Shown: one piece after another, positions 1 to 5,412 of the stretch
How positions within the stretch are numbered: position 1 is the first letter of the stretch
Layout of the letters: the number at the start of each line of letters is the position of its first letter
IMG/VR virus record: IMGVR_UViG_3300037487_001241
Coordinates: 1-28,490 of that record
Length of the DNA stretch: 28,490 bases
Strand: one strand, 5' to 3'
From: a virus
Translations under genes and position numbers: made by a program
Notes under the pieces: generated by a model
Seen by the model: the letters and a program-made list of their open reading frames with translations, nothing else
Told to the model about the DNA's origin: nothing
Database searches by the model: none

Positions 1-168
1 TCCACACCTACCACCACCAAGCCAGCCGAGGGCACGCAATCGGCGAAGTTGACGCACGCGCAGAAAATGAAACTTACCACGCTTTCGATCAAACTTCTCG
101 ATGCGGGATTTTACGGCGAAGAGCTAAAAGAAATCATGGCCCGCGCAGTCTCGAAAGTGGCCCGCTAA
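1..168 (+). CDS. C-terminal end of an unidentified protein (cut by window edge)
   Basis: An open frame with no start runs in from the left edge and stops at TAA 166-168, giving the last 55 residues of a protein. It starts with a Thr/Pro/Lys-rich linker (PTTTKPAEG). A short, probably helical basic segment follows, including KLTTLSIKLLDAGFYGEEL. The frame has no stop and the next gene begins 25 bases later in the same direction, so it is probably the tail of a real early gene. The family is not recognised and no function can be assigned. Confidence 0.6.
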   Translation, partial: STPTTTKPAEGTQSAKLTHAQKMKLTTLSIKLLDAGFYGEELKEIMARAVSKVAR

Positions 169-193
169 CTCACAAACCACACACAAAAACCAA

Positions 194-610
194 ATGAAAA
201 CACTAAACACAACAACAGACGACCAGATCACCGATGCCGGACATGATGCCGAAATGATTCCACAAGTGCGCGCCCTTTGCGCTCATCTCGATTGCCAGCC
301 GGACGAATTGAGCCGGGAACGCTACGATCACTATGGCATGCCCGTTTTCAGCTACGGACGCGCAGAATACGCCATTGCGAGGGATAGCGAGGCGGACAGC
401 GCGTGGGATCAGTCGCTCGACTCGTATGTTGAGGAATGTATCACTCCAGAAATCGAAAAGCTAGAGCTTGGCAATTTGTCCGCCTATATCAAATTCGACA
501 CGGAAATGTGGAAACGCGATGCTCGCATGGACGGGCGGGGCCACTCGCTTTCATATTATGACGGCAAAGAGAACCAAGAGGGCGAATTTTTCATCTATCG
601 CACGCACTAA
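194..610 (+). CDS. Conserved phage protein of unknown function, 138 aa
   Basis: A 138-residue soluble acidic protein with no signal peptide. The C-terminal half carries EYAIARDSEADSAWDQSL, an acidic stretch, and near residues 106-122 the block WKRDARMDGRGHSLSYYDG. From memory, this WKRDARMDGRGHSLS-YDG block recurs in small proteins of many unrelated phages, but no biochemical function is known to me. The start is ATG 194 inside the leader AAAACCAAATG, which has no Shine-Dalgarno sequence. It is the first complete gene of the early block, 25 bases after the preceding stop. Confidence 0.8.
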   Translation: MKTLNTTTDDQITDAGHDAEMIPQVRALCAHLDCQPDELSRERYDHYGMPVFSYGRAEYAIARDSEADSAWDQSLDSYVEECITPEIEKLELGNLSAYIKFDTEMWKRDARMDGRGHSLSYYDGKENQEGEFFIYRTH

Positions 611-640
611 CATCCACCCTCTAACCACTGAAAAAACACC

Positions 641-928
641 ATGAAAACCCTACTTTACACACTCATCATCACCGCCAGTATTTCCAACTGGTATTTCGGC
701 TACACCGTGGGCCTATCTTGCGGTCAATCCGCGAACGCTACGCCGTCGCCAGCGCGTTTAATCGAGAAACCCAAAACGAAGCCCGCAAAACCCCAATGGC
801 GGGAACTAGACGGCGACAGCCTATTGCCCGTGCGCGATGAATACGCGGACGCGAGCCGCGAGGAACTTGAATCGCTCCTGCTTTTTGGCAACGAAAGGGT
901 GAAGTTGAACCTTTCCCGCCGTAGGTAA
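641..928 (+). CDS. Small membrane-anchored protein, 95 aa, unknown function
   Basis: Residues 1-28 form a hydrophobic N-terminal segment (LLYTLIITASISNWYFGYTV) that should act as a membrane anchor or uncleaved signal. A proline- and lysine-rich linker follows, then a charged helical C-terminus rich in Glu and Arg. Two antisense frames overlap it, but only this frame has an A-rich leader (GAAAAAACACCATG) and fits the gene spacing. It could be an inner-membrane accessory or superinfection-type protein, but nothing identifies it. The family is not recognised. Confidence 0.65.
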   Translation: MKTLLYTLIITASISNWYFGYTVGLSCGQSANATPSPARLIEKPKTKPAKPQWRELDGDSLLPVRDEYADASREELESLLLFGNERVKLNLSRRR

Positions 929-951
929 AAGCAGATTCTTTCACTTTTTCC

Positions 952-979
952 TTGCAACCTTTTACTAACTAGCTACAAC
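952..979 (+). promoter_or_regulatory. Possible sigma70-type promoter for the 992 gene
   Basis: TTGCAA at 952-957 and TACAAC at 974-979 are separated by 16 bases. Each matches four of six consensus positions. Transcription would begin about base 986, only some six bases before ATG 992. The same short-leader geometry is seen at the stronger candidates at 5384 and 12652. The match to consensus alone is modest. Confidence 0.35.
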
Positions 980-991
980 TCCAAATCGCAA

Positions 992-1168
992 ATGAAAACA
1001 AGCCAACTCGATAGCAAAATCAACTCACTAAAAAACGGCCAATTCTTCCGCATCGGCGGCAATTCGCAAGTATGGACAACGTGCGAAAAGAGCGGCGACG
1101 GAAAAACAATCCGCTTCGTTCGCCACACGCCGAACTCGTCCGAAGTCTTCAAATCAGTCCGCGCTTAA
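992..1168 (+). CDS. Small hypothetical protein, 58 aa
   Basis: A 58-codon frame starts at ATG 992 in the leader ATCGCAAATG and ends at TAA 1166-1168, two bases before the next start at 1171. The product has a compact beta-like core: FFRIGGNSQVWTTCEKSGDG followed by TIRFVR. It fills the gap between two plausible genes, and the overlapping longer frame that begins at 1072 looks like a read-through extension of the next gene. The family is not recognised; size and composition resemble the small SH3-like or beta-barrel proteins common in early phage regions. Confidence 0.6.
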   Translation: MKTSQLDSKINSLKNGQFFRIGGNSQVWTTCEKSGDGKTIRFVRHTPNSSEVFKSVRA

Positions 1169-1170
1169 TT

Positions 1171-1416
1171 ATGAAACCCGACAACATCAAATGCTCAAAA
1201 TGCTTAGGCTCCGGCCTAGTGCCGAACCCTGCCACGATTGGCAAGCGGCTTAAGAAACTCCGCAAAGACGCCGGACTATCGCTGACCGCCGTAAAGACAG
1301 CCCTTCGCGTCTCGCACGGCTACGTCTCGCTGATGGAATCCGGCAAGGCAACAATCACAACGGCGAGGGTGCGCCAGTATCGGGACGCGGTTGCAAAGCT
1401 ATCAAAATCCAAATGA
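1171..1416 (+). CDS. Small HTH (XRE-type) protein with a CxxCxGxG motif, 81 aa
   Basis: The N-terminus carries a single CxxCxGxG knuckle at residues 8-15 (CSKCLGSG), the same repeat unit used in DnaJ zinc fingers. Residues 22-78 form a helix-turn-helix of the Cro/CI-XRE type: IGKRLKKLRKDAGLSLTAV followed by the recognition helix HGYVSLMESG. The frame is open back to 1072, but ATG 1171 is preferred because it directly follows the stop at 1168 and leaves the 58-aa gene intact. It overlaps the next start by four bases (ATGA). It is probably a DNA-binding regulator of early transcription. Its target is unknown, and one CxxC pair alone would need a partner or dimer to bind zinc. Confidence 0.7.
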   Translation: MKPDNIKCSKCLGSGLVPNPATIGKRLKKLRKDAGLSLTAVKTALRVSHGYVSLMESGKATITTARVRQYRDAVAKLSKSK

Positions 1417-1550
1417 AAACCATCGAAGAACTACACGAAGAAGCCGCCGACAACTTAGCCGCATGGCGGGCAACTCAATTTCACCGCTCGGCGCTTTGCT
1501 TTGTCATTGTTCTTATCGTCACGGCACTAGCTTTTGCCAGCTTGATTTAA
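1413..1550 (+). CDS. Small membrane protein, 45 aa
   Basis: This 45-residue frame begins at ATG 1413, overlapping the stop of the HTH gene (ATGA), and ends at TAA 1548-1550. The first half is charged and helical (EELHEEAADNLAAWRATQF). The second half is one hydrophobic transmembrane helix (ALCFVIVLIVTALAFASLI). Translational coupling and the clean membrane helix argue that it is real. No function is recognised. Confidence 0.55.
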   Translation: MKTIEELHEEAADNLAAWRATQFHRSALCFVIVLIVTALAFASLI

Positions 1551-1556
1551 TAATAT

Positions 1557-1658
1557 GAGCGCGTGGAAACAATACGCCGTTACAGCAAAGCCAAATGGTA
1601 TGGCTTCGGGACGGATAATTACACCGACTTCTTTGCGAGTTCGATTCTCGCCGCGCTC
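1557..1658 (+). ncRNA. tRNA-like structured RNA, element 1 (no assignable anticodon)
   Basis: GAGCGCG (1557-1563) pairs perfectly with CGCGCTC (1652-1658) as a 7-bp acceptor-like stem. TG follows at the position of tRNA bases 8-9. A textbook T-arm abuts the 3' strand: GCGAG, loop TTCGATT, CTCGC (1635-1651). Inside is a 6-bp hairpin AAGCCA/TGGCTT with the 7-base loop AATGGTA, then a TCGG/CCGA arm. The length is 102 bases, too long for a standard tRNA. No loop has the U33-anticodon-R37 pattern and no CCA is encoded. It may be a degenerate class II tRNA or a tRNA mimic. A 37-codon frame (1555-1668) also spans it. Confidence 0.5.
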
Positions 1659-1685
1659 CTTGCTTTAACAAATGAACCATAGTTT

Positions 1686-1803
1686 TCAATTCAGCGCGTG
1701 GCGGAAACAGACGACAGTTCCTACGCGAGCTAGTGGCAATCAATACACGGGCAACCGTGCAAATGCGTCCAATGCAGGTAAAAACCCTGCCGCGCTGAAT
1801 TGA
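1686..1803 (+). ncRNA. tRNA-like structured RNA, element 2, related to element 1
   Basis: TCAATTCAGCGCG (1686-1698) is a perfect 13-bp complement of 1791-1803. As in element 1, the inner 7 bp end in AGCGCG and are followed by TG. A T-arm-like hairpin abuts the 3' strand: GCAGG, loop TAAAAAC, CCTGC (1774-1790). Internal pairing includes GGAA/TTCC and a CACGG-GCAA-CCGTG hairpin with a GNRA loop. The T-loop lacks the U-C-G bases that dock with a D-loop. Elements 1 and 2 share GCGCGTG..GAAACA and the same layout, so they look homologous. A 43-codon frame (1672-1803) runs through it. No anticodon can be assigned. Confidence 0.5.
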
Positions 1804-1830
1804 GAACTAACAAAACAACAAACCAAACCA

Positions 1831-2547
1831 ATGAGCGAAAATAACCAACTAACAATTAAAGAACAGCCGCAGCCAAGCGTTGCGCTAATGCTGCAAACAA
1901 TCTGCGAACGCGGAATCACCGCAGAGAATACAGAGGCGATGACGCAACTGATGAAGTTGCACGAACGCATGGAGGACAGGCAAGCCGAGCGCGACTTCAA
2001 CGCCGCATTTTCCGCGCTACAAGCGGAGACGCCGGACATTGTGGCAACGTCCGCTATTCCTAATCGCGGAAAATACGAGCGTTTTGAGGACGTGATGCAC
2101 GTCATGCGCCCGCTGCTATCAAAGCACGGTTTCAGCGTTTCGTTTTCTCAGGAGACGGGCGACAGAATCACCGTGACTTGCCACTTGCGGCACGCGAGCG
2201 GGCATAGTCAGCAAACGAAGTTTGGCGTGCGCCTTGGGGGGAAAGCCGACAGCGAGACACAAGCCGACTGCAAGGCGAGCACCACGGCGAAGCGTAATAG
2301 CCTACTACAGGCGCTGAACATCGTTATCCGGCAAGACTGCATGCAAGACGAGGACGACGCGAGAATCACGGGCGAGGTTGTCAGCGCGGAGCAAGCGGCA
2401 TCACTATTTGAGCGGGTCGAATCCGTTGGAGCGGACAAGTCAGCGTTCCTTTCTTACGCTGGCGCAAAAACCTTCTCAGAAATCAGCGCAAGCCGATATG
2501 ACGCGCTAGACGCCATGCTCGCACGCAAGGAAAAAGCCAAAGCCTAG
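1831..2547 (+). CDS. erf: ERF-family single-strand annealing recombinase
   Basis: 238 aa. The region from about residue 45 to 175 fits the ERF superfamily of phage annealing proteins: EDRQAERDFNAAFSALQAE, then GKYERFEDV, MRPLLSKHGFSVSFS, a strand pair around RITVTCHLRHASGHSQ, and the Ala/Thr-rich block ASTTAKRNSLLQALNI. Such proteins coat ssDNA left by a 5'-3' exonuclease and anneal complementary strands during replication and end repair. The exonuclease gene follows after two bases, making a classic Red-like pair. The acidic, variable C-terminus (from about 180) matches the usual tail. The start is ATG 1831 after an A/C-rich leader with no SD sequence. Confidence 0.85.
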   Translation: MSENNQLTIKEQPQPSVALMLQTICERGITAENTEAMTQLMKLHERMEDRQAERDFNAAFSALQAETPDIVATSAIPNRGKYERFEDVMHVMRPLLSKHGFSVSFSQETGDRITVTCHLRHASGHSQQTKFGVRLGGKADSETQADCKASTTAKRNSLLQALNIVIRQDCMQDEDDARITGEVVSAEQAASLFERVESVGADKSAFLSYAGAKTFSEISASRYDALDAMLARKEKAKA

Positions 2548-2549
2548 CC

Positions 2550-3170
2550 ATGCCAAAGATTCACGAAATAACACAAGGCGATCTCGATTGGCTAACGCTG
2601 CGCGTGGGGCGCGTTACCGCCAGCGACTTTGACCGCATCGTTACGCCGGAATTTAAGGCGCGAGACGGAGCAACTCCTTACACCTACCTTTGCGAGAAAA
2701 TCGCGGAGGCATACAAGGGAAAGCCGATGGCCGGAATATCCACTTGGGAAACCGAGCAGGGGCAACTCCTAGAGGACGAGGCACGCGGCTGGTATGCGAT
2801 GGAGCACGATGATGTGAAGATTCGCAACGTCGGCTTTGTTGAGCACGATAACGGGCGGTGCGGATGCTCGCCGGATGCCTTGCTTGGCGAGGACGGCGGG
2901 CTGGAAATAAAATGCCCTCAGCCCACAAACCATGTGCGCTATTTACTAGACGGGATTTTGCCCAAGGACTACGCGCCCCAAGTGCATTTCAGCATCTACG
3001 TAACGGGCGCGAAATGGTGGCGTTTCGTCTCCTACCATCGCGGCTATCCCGCGTTCGTTCTGCGCGTTGAACGCGATGAATCAATCATGGCAAAAATAGA
3101 CGCCGCGCTTGCCGCCTTTTATGTCCGCTACGATGCGGCAATGGAGTCTCTCAGAAACAAAACCAACTAA
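2550..3170 (+). CDS. YqaJ/lambda-exonuclease family recombination nuclease
   Basis: 206 aa with the PD-(D/E)XK core of the YqaJ viral recombinase family. W14..R18 and RVTASDFDRI (21-30) form the N-terminal signature, GQLLEDEAR (71-79) supplies the helix glutamate, D109 lies in CGCSPDALLG, and E119-x-K121 lies in LEIKCP. These are the metal-binding and catalytic positions of lambda Exo. The expected role is processive 5'-3' resection of dsDNA ends, feeding the annealing protein encoded immediately upstream. Length is normal for the family and no catalytic residue is missing. The start is ATG 2550, two bases after the recombinase stop. Confidence 0.88.
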   Translation: MPKIHEITQGDLDWLTLRVGRVTASDFDRIVTPEFKARDGATPYTYLCEKIAEAYKGKPMAGISTWETEQGQLLEDEARGWYAMEHDDVKIRNVGFVEHDNGRCGCSPDALLGEDGGLEIKCPQPTNHVRYLLDGILPKDYAPQVHFSIYVTGAKWWRFVSYHRGYPAFVLRVERDESIMAKIDAALAAFYVRYDAAMESLRNKTN

Positions 3171-3179
3171 ACAAACATC

Positions 3180-3767
3180 ATGTCACTAAAATCAGGAAAA
3201 CACACTTGCCGCGTTGCGGCTCCAATAAACGGCTGGTTCTGCGAAAGCAAAACAGGCACAGCGGGATTGCGATTGCCGCTAGAAATCACGGGCGGAGAAT
3301 GCAACGGCACGCACGTTGAATACATCGCATGGCTATCGCACGCCGCGCTAGATCGTTCAGTGAAGACGCTTGCCGACGTTTTCGGATGGGATGGCAATCT
3401 TGCCGCGCTCGCCTCGTTAGTTGACTCCGGCCCGTTCGTGGGGCGAGAGTGCGAAATCACCGTTGAAGATGAGGAATACAACGGCAAGATGTATCCAAAA
3501 ATCAAATGGCTAAATAAGGCTGGCGGCGGAAGTAGCGCGAAACCGCTGGCGAAAGATGCCGTTGCCGAAATGGTGGCAAAGCTGAACGCGACTGCGATGA
3601 AGCTTGCCTCTGAACCGAAAGAGGACGCGCCGAAAGCCGCGCCAAAGTCTGCGCCGAAACCGCCGAAAGATGCCGACCTTGACGTTGCGCCCGATGACAT
3701 TCCGTTTGCTATTCCATTTGCCCCGTTCATCGCCGGACTAGGCGCGGCTGCTTCACTCTTTGCGTAA
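3180..3767 (+). CDS. Probable ssDNA-binding protein with an SSB-like acidic tail
   Basis: 195 aa. The N-terminal ~115 residues look like a compact beta-rich domain (GKHTCRVAAPINGWFCES, GLRLPLEITGGECNGT, YNGKMYPKIKWLNKAGGG). An Ala/Lys/Pro-rich linker follows, then the motif PDDIPF near residue 177, which resembles the C-terminal tip of bacterial SSB used to recruit partners. It directly follows the annealing protein and exonuclease, a usual place for a phage SSB. Unlike SSB, the DDIPF motif is not terminal: about 19 hydrophobic residues (AIPFAPFIAGLGAAASLFA) follow. The function rests on context and the tail motif, since the OB fold cannot be proved by eye. Confidence 0.6.
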   Translation: MSLKSGKHTCRVAAPINGWFCESKTGTAGLRLPLEITGGECNGTHVEYIAWLSHAALDRSVKTLADVFGWDGNLAALASLVDSGPFVGRECEITVEDEEYNGKMYPKIKWLNKAGGGSSAKPLAKDAVAEMVAKLNATAMKLASEPKEDAPKAAPKSAPKPPKDADLDVAPDDIPFAIPFAPFIAGLGAAASLFA

Positions 3768-3777
3768 CTGAACCACT

Positions 3778-3873
3778 TTCCCGCCGTGCATCCACTTGCC
3801 GAGACCAAAAAGATGTTGAAGTGATGCGTAGTGTAACGTCTGTGAACACGGGCGAGCGCATCGGCGGCGGGAA
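3778..3873 (+). ncRNA. Predicted structured RNA, three-way junction
   Basis: A perfect 9-bp stem TTCCCGCCG (3778-3786) / CGGCGGGAA (3865-3873) closes a 96-base region with no gene. Inside are two strong hairpins. The first is 3788-3827: GCAT, bulged C, CACTT paired with AAGTGATGC, 20-base loop. The second is 3837-3854: CGTCTGT, tetraloop GAAC, ACGGGCG. As in the two tRNA-like elements, TG follows the 5' closing strand, but no T-arm is present. It lies between the ssDNA-binding gene and a 55-aa gene on the same strand. It could be a small RNA, an mRNA cis-element or a processed spacer. Confidence 0.4.
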
Positions 3874-3891
3874 TCTTTCAAATAAAACACC

Positions 3892-4059
3892 ATGAGCATC
3901 TTAAAACCAGCCAAACCACGCCAAGAGCGAACCACGGGAAGCGCGGCGGCTCACCGCACGGCGGGACGCAAGCGCAAAGAGACTGACAACTATTTCCTCG
4001 ATGCTATTTTTGGAAACAAAGGCGCGAGGAAAGACAGATTGGAAAGGAGAATCAAATGA
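3892..4059 (+). CDS. Small basic protein, 55 aa
   Basis: ATG 3892 (leader AATAAAACACCATG) to TGA 4057-4059. The product is strongly basic, with clusters AHRTAGRKRKE and GARKDRLERRIK around a short hydrophobic patch NYFLDAIFG. It overlaps the next start by four bases (ATGA), consistent with coupled translation. The charge suggests nucleic-acid binding, but the family is not recognised. Confidence 0.55.
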   Translation: MSILKPAKPRQERTTGSAAAHRTAGRKRKETDNYFLDAIFGNKGARKDRLERRIK

Positions 4060-4229
4060 AACGCAACGGCACTGAATACATCGAAAGCGGACTAGGCGGG
4101 CATCCTCGATTTGACCGCAAGTGTGGGACGGTTGCGGTGAACATCGCACTAGACAACTTCCTCGAAAAACGCGGAATGGCGAAAGTAGATTTTAGCACGA
4201 TTCAACAGCCGACTAAGAAAACCAAATGA
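4056..4229 (+). CDS. Small hypothetical protein, 57 aa
   Basis: ATG 4056 overlaps the previous stop and TGA 4227-4229 overlaps the next start, so the gene sits in an unbroken chain of coupled genes. The sequence has YIESGLGGHPRFDRKCG, then VAVNIALDNFLEKRGMAK, then a short polar tail ending KKTK. No domain or membrane segment is visible. Its reality rests on the two coupling overlaps and on the lack of any competing frame. Confidence 0.55.
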   Translation: MKRNGTEYIESGLGGHPRFDRKCGTVAVNIALDNFLEKRGMAKVDFSTIQQPTKKTK

Positions 4230-4528
4230 ACCATCCCGAACTAGACTTTGCGCGATACCCTAGCGCGCCCGGATACAAGCGCGGCGGCACATCCAAGGCG
4301 GCGGCTGATTCAATGCGCGAGAAAGCGCCCACGCTGCGGCAAAAAGTGCTAGACGTTCTGTTTCATCAAGACCTAACCGCTGACGAGTGCGCGGCGGAAG
4401 TTGGCAAGTCGCTTTTGTCAATCCGCCCCCGCCTCACTGAATTGCTAAGACTTGGCAAGATAGCCGACACGGGCACCACGCGTCGCAACGCCAGCGGAAA
4501 GCAGGCAACTGTTTGGCGCGCAGTATGA
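4226..4528 (+). CDS. Winged-helix DNA-binding protein, 100 aa
   Basis: Residues 34-98 form a winged helix-turn-helix: LRQKVLDVLFHQDLTADECA (helix 1 and turn), EVGKSLLSIRPRLTELLRLG (recognition helix) and the wing IADTGTTRRNASGKQATVWRA. Similar small wHTH proteins, with NASG-x-x-xVW in the wing, are common next to phage replication genes. It probably binds DNA as a regulator or accessory replication factor. It overlaps both neighbours by four bases and lies directly before the RusA-like gene. The assignment to wHTH is firm, the role is not. Confidence 0.75.
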   Translation: MNHPELDFARYPSAPGYKRGGTSKAAADSMREKAPTLRQKVLDVLFHQDLTADECAAEVGKSLLSIRPRLTELLRLGKIADTGTTRRNASGKQATVWRAV

Positions 4529-4902
4529 ACCCGCACACAATTCGCCGCCTTTTTCCTCACGCATCTCAATCACTAATCGCCGCAAATGAACAAGACTACG
4601 GGAAACCTTACATTGAAAGTGATGGGCAGATTGCCAAGCTGGAACGCGCTGCTGGCGATGAACCATTGGCAGCGAGCAAAGGAAAAAAAGAAGCATCTGG
4701 AAGAGTTCATTTCAAGTTTGTCTCTGTCCGAAAACGCCTCATTGATCCCGATAATGTTAGCGTTAAATGGCTGCTCGACTGTTGCCGACGCATCGGCCTT
4801 GTTGCGGGAGATGAGCACGACAAAATCACGCTCGAAACCACGCAACGCAAAGCCGCGAAAGGCGAGGAAGAGCATACTTTAATAGAAATTATTTACCCTT
4901 AA
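4525..4902 (+). CDS. RusA-like Holliday junction resolvase (frame 1 product)
   Basis: 125 aa from ATG 4525, which overlaps the previous stop. The C-terminal half has the RusA signature: strand RVHFKFVSVRKR, then D74-P-D76-N77, helix VKWLLDCCRRIGLVAGDE with D85 and D96, and strand HTLIEIIYP. In RusA these aspartates bind metal for Holliday-junction cleavage. The N-terminal half (residues 1-55) does not look like RusA. A RusA-like N-terminus is found instead in the overlapping frame at 4586. The protein may act as it stands, or its C-terminal half may be joined by frameshifting. The context with recombination and replication genes fits a resolvase. Confidence 0.7.
   Translation: MNPHTIRRLFPHASQSLIAANEQDYGKPYIESDGQIAKLERAAGDEPLAASKGKKEASGRVHFKFVSVRKRLIDPDNVSVKWLLDCCRRIGLVAGDEHDKITLETTQRKAAKGEEEHTLIEIIYP
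4586..4882 (+). CDS. Overlapping frame encoding a RusA-like N-terminal half
   Basis: A 98-codon frame lies wholly inside the RusA-like gene in the +1 frame. Its ATG has the same context as many genes here (CGCCGCAAATGAAC). Residues 8-40 read like a RusA N-terminus: LTLKVMGRLPSWN, then ALLAMNHWQRAKEKKKHLEE. After that the product becomes Ser/Lys/Arg-rich (MSTTKSRSKPRNAKPRKARK), as expected when the real reading frame is elsewhere. The likely use is to start here and shift -1 at 4684-4690 into the other frame. The alternatives are a genuine overprinted gene or a chance frame. Confidence 0.45.
   Translation: MNKTTGNLTLKVMGRLPSWNALLAMNHWQRAKEKKKHLEEFISSLSLSENASLIPIMLALNGCSTVADASALLREMSTTKSRSKPRNAKPRKARKSIL
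4684..4690 (+). promoter_or_regulatory. Candidate -1 ribosomal frameshift site A AAA AAG
   Basis: Seven A residues (4683-4689) and G4690 make the dnaX-type heptamer A AAA AAG. In the frame starting at 4586 it is phased exactly as required (GAA AAA AAG AAG), and a -1 slip moves into the RusA-like frame at GAA 4690. The fused product would be 35 + 70 = 105 residues, near RusA size. No strong downstream stem or upstream SD-like stimulator is evident. Confidence 0.45.
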
Positions 4903-5006
4903 CAAAACGCCATTGGGCAAACGCCCGTTCCCGCATCCGCTTAACTGGTGATATGCTTGGGGATTAGTTGAACCTAACGGTTGCTAGTGGCACTTTTTAC
5001 AAACCA

Positions 5007-5183
5007 ATGAAAAAACCAACACCAAGAAACCACGGGCTTGACGCTAGAAACAGGCAAAAGGAAAAATACGACATGAGGAAAAACGGCTGGAAGTGGAGCG
5101 AAATCGCCGCACACTTTGGCGTTTCGATTACGACCGTTTTTACGGCAGCGATGAGATACGAAGAAAACTACCTACGGAAATGA
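5007..5183 (+). CDS. Small helix-turn-helix protein, 58 aa
   Basis: ATG 5007 lies in the leader TACAAACCAATG. An in-frame TTG at 4968 would add 13 poorly conserved-looking residues and is not preferred. The N-terminus is basic. Residues 22-52 form a homeodomain-like HTH of the transposase/sigma type: MRKNGWKWSEIAAHFGVSIT followed by TVFTAAMRYEEN. It probably binds DNA. It overlaps the following gene by four bases (ATGA). Confidence 0.6.
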   Translation: MKKPTPRNHGLDARNRQKEKYDMRKNGWKWSEIAAHFGVSITTVFTAAMRYEENYLRK

Positions 5184-5380
5184 AAAAACAACCACGCAGA
5201 GAAAGCCACGCCAAGATGATGATAGGGCTAGCAATGACGAAGCTTGCCCGCCTAAACGCTGGCACGGCGCAACTCCACGAAATCACGATTGCCGCGAAGG
5301 AAGTCGAGCGGTGGAAGCAAACCTTAATAGACGAATCTTTGCCGCTGATTGGCAAGCCTGTTAATGTTTCTGTTAAATAA
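5180..5380 (+). CDS. Small hypothetical protein, 66 aa
   Basis: ATG 5180 overlaps the stop of the HTH gene. The frame is open further upstream (5093), but that extension is only the shadow of the HTH gene. The product is basic and helical at the N-terminus (KKQPRRESHAKMMIGLAMTK) and amphipathic in the middle (EITIAAKEVERWKQTLIDE). It is unrecognised. It is the last gene before a promoter-like sequence, so it may end the preceding transcription unit. Confidence 0.55.
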   Translation: MKKQPRRESHAKMMIGLAMTKLARLNAGTAQLHEITIAAKEVERWKQTLIDESLPLIGKPVNVSVK

Positions 5381-5383
5381 ACC

Positions 5384-5412
5384 TTTACAGTTAATTTTAC
5401 ACAAGGTATTAT
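5384..5412 (+). promoter_or_regulatory. Strong sigma70-type promoter before the replication genes
   Basis: TTTACA (5384-5389), a 17-base spacer and TATTAT (5407-5412) each match five of six consensus positions with ideal spacing. The -10 box overlaps the ATG at 5411. Transcription would start near 5419-5420, which coincides with a second in-frame ATG at 5420. The replication operon would then be transcribed as a leaderless mRNA. Confidence 0.6.

Noticed and set aside
3167-3808. A 213-codon antisense frame opposite the ssDNA-binding gene
   Set aside because: It is Ser/Ala/Phe-rich, covers both the coding gene and the structured intergenic RNA, and is opposite in direction to the whole early block.
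4909-4991. A tRNA-sized (83-base) region with GCCATT/AGTGGC ends and hairpins GGGC-AAAC-GCCC and AACC-TAAC-GGTT
   Set aside because: The closing stem relies on G-T pairs, there is no T-arm or anticodon arm of tRNA dimensions, and the hairpins are short. It is only a weakly structured gap before the 5007 gene.
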